Assembly: GCA_005883175.1 (NCBI GenBank)
Contig: VAYV01000138.1
Location: 1-6,609 of the forward strand
Direction: 5' to 3'
DNA length: 6,609 nt
Source of the DNA: Actinomycetota bacterium
GTDB taxonomy: Bacteria > Actinomycetota > AC-67
Both the position numbers and the translations under genes were made by a program. Under the pieces are notes generated by a model. That model did not search any database. It saw only the letters and a list, made by a program, of their open reading frames with translations, and was not told the DNA's origin. This document shows positions 6,139 through 6,609 of the stretch, piece after piece (positions within the stretch are counted from its first letter, which is position 1; each line of letters begins with the position of its first letter).

Positions 6139-6180
6139 GCGGCAGGAGGGGCTCCTGATCTGGGCAGCCCCTTCTGCCGT
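6139..6180 (+). terminator. Strong hairpin after the secreted protein gene, probable terminator
   Basis: The arm at 6140-6153 (CGGCAGGAGGGGCT) pairs with 6166-6179 (AGCCCCTTCTGCCG) over 14 base pairs, one of them a G-U pair, around a 12-base loop. The flanking G6139 and T6180 can add another G-U pair. It begins 12 bases after the TAG stop of the secreted protein gene. No run of T follows, so it may act as an mRNA 3'-end stabiliser or a factor-assisted terminator and not as a canonical intrinsic one. Confidence 0.65.
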
Positions 6181-6518
6181 CTGATCCCGTAAAAACAGGA
6201 CTGACGTGCGGCATCTTTTCATGGGCTGCGCTCGCTCGAGCTACAGCCACCTGCGGCGCGATGATCGAGCCGACCACCCAGGCGCCCCCGGGGCCATCAC
6301 TTCGGAAAACATTCATCCGGCAAAGGGCTTCCGGCGCTGGGGATGAAGTTTTCTCGGCCTCATCTCTCTTACAGCACCATCTTGAGCGCCGAGATAGGGG
6401 CAAACAATCACTCATTTTCCTTCGGCCGATGACACCAGCCGGCAACACTCCGACCAAGAAGGTAACGAGGACGGCCTCGACACCGAACTCCAGCCAGTCT
6501 TTTCGGGCGGGAGAAGTC
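6181..6518. other. Stretch of about 340 bases after the hairpin with no confident gene
   Basis: Both strands carry open frames through this stretch. On the minus strand an ATG at 6518-6520, close behind GGGGAG, starts MTSPARKDWLEFGVEAVLV and continues into TFLVGVLPAGVIGRRK, which looks like one membrane helix, but the frame then runs through the terminator hairpin and antisense to the secreted protein gene, and its later sequence looks random. No RNA gene, repeat or mobile-element end is seen. Confidence 0.4.
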
Positions 6519-6609
6519 ATGGGCTCCCCGGCTGTTGTGGCCACCGGGCGCACGCGATGGGCTTCAGCGGGAAATTATCCTGACCAGGAAGAGTCTCGTC
6601 ATGTGACCT
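6519..6609 (+). CDS. Possible start of an unrecognised gene running off the right edge
   Basis: ATG 6519 is preceded by GGGAG at 6509-6513 with a good five-base spacer, and the frame stays open for 30 codons to the window end. The start reads MGSPAVVATGRTRW. The same frame is open all the way back to 6159, after a TGA at 6156-6158, with other ATG codons at 6261 and 6429 that lack ribosome binding sites, so a longer product of at least 116 residues from 6261 is possible. No family is recognised. Only about 60 percent of third codon positions are G or C, well below rodA though similar to the secreted protein gene. The overlapping minus strand is also open, so coding is unproven. Confidence 0.25.
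   Translation, partial: MGSPAVVATGRTRWASAGNYPDQEESRHVT

Noticed and set aside
5744..6553. 269-codon minus-strand open frame covering the secreted protein gene and the hairpin
   Set aside because: Most of it is antisense to a gene with a clear signal peptide and runs through the terminator hairpin. Only its first 35 or so residues look protein-like.
1..6609. CRISPR array, transposon, phage genes, toxin-antitoxin or defence system
   Set aside because: No regularly spaced repeats, terminal inverted repeats, transposase or integrase motifs, or paired small genes of that kind are visible on either strand.

Overview
The window reads as a chromosomal segment of a high-GC bacterium, most likely a member of the Actinomycetota or a close relative. 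The evidence is gene order: the end of a class B penicillin-binding protein 2 gene, then rodA, an RNase E/G gene with a long basic N-terminal extension, rplU (L21) and rpmA (L27), all on the + strand. This is the order in which the rod-shape genes and the rne-rplU-rpmA cluster lie near each other in actinobacteria. Codons in this block end mostly in G or C. I cannot name a genus.

Layout. 3-515: C-terminal part of PBP2, entering from the left edge. 515-1693: rodA, overlapping the PBP2 stop by one base. 1715-3587: RNase E/G, which has lost about 34-38 codons and its reading frame near 2873-2882. 3597-4085: L21 with a long Lys/Ala/Pro tail. 4129-4383: L27. The obg GTPase gene that often follows rpmA is absent. 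After a 100-base gap comes an unrecognised two-helix membrane protein (4484-5137). Next is a roughly 516-base stretch without a convincing gene, then a small secreted four-cysteine protein (5654-6127) with a strong hairpin behind it. The last 430 bases hold open frames on both strands but no confident gene.

How the parts work together. PBP2 (transpeptidase) and RodA (SEDS glycosyltransferase) form the peptidoglycan synthase of the elongation machinery. RNase E/G processes rRNA and mRNA, and L21 and L27 are large-subunit ribosomal proteins, so the left 4.4 kb is a cell-wall and ribosome housekeeping block, probably partly co-transcribed. From about 4384 onward codon use is less GC-biased, gene density drops and the proteins are unrecognised, so this looks like an accessory or lineage-specific region.

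I found no CRISPR array, tRNA, rRNA, insertion sequence, transposase or defence system. The most notable observation is the lesion in RNase E/G, which removes the segment expected to hold its 5'-monophosphate sensor residues. It is either a true mutation or a sequence or assembly error. I do not see a convincing new biological system.
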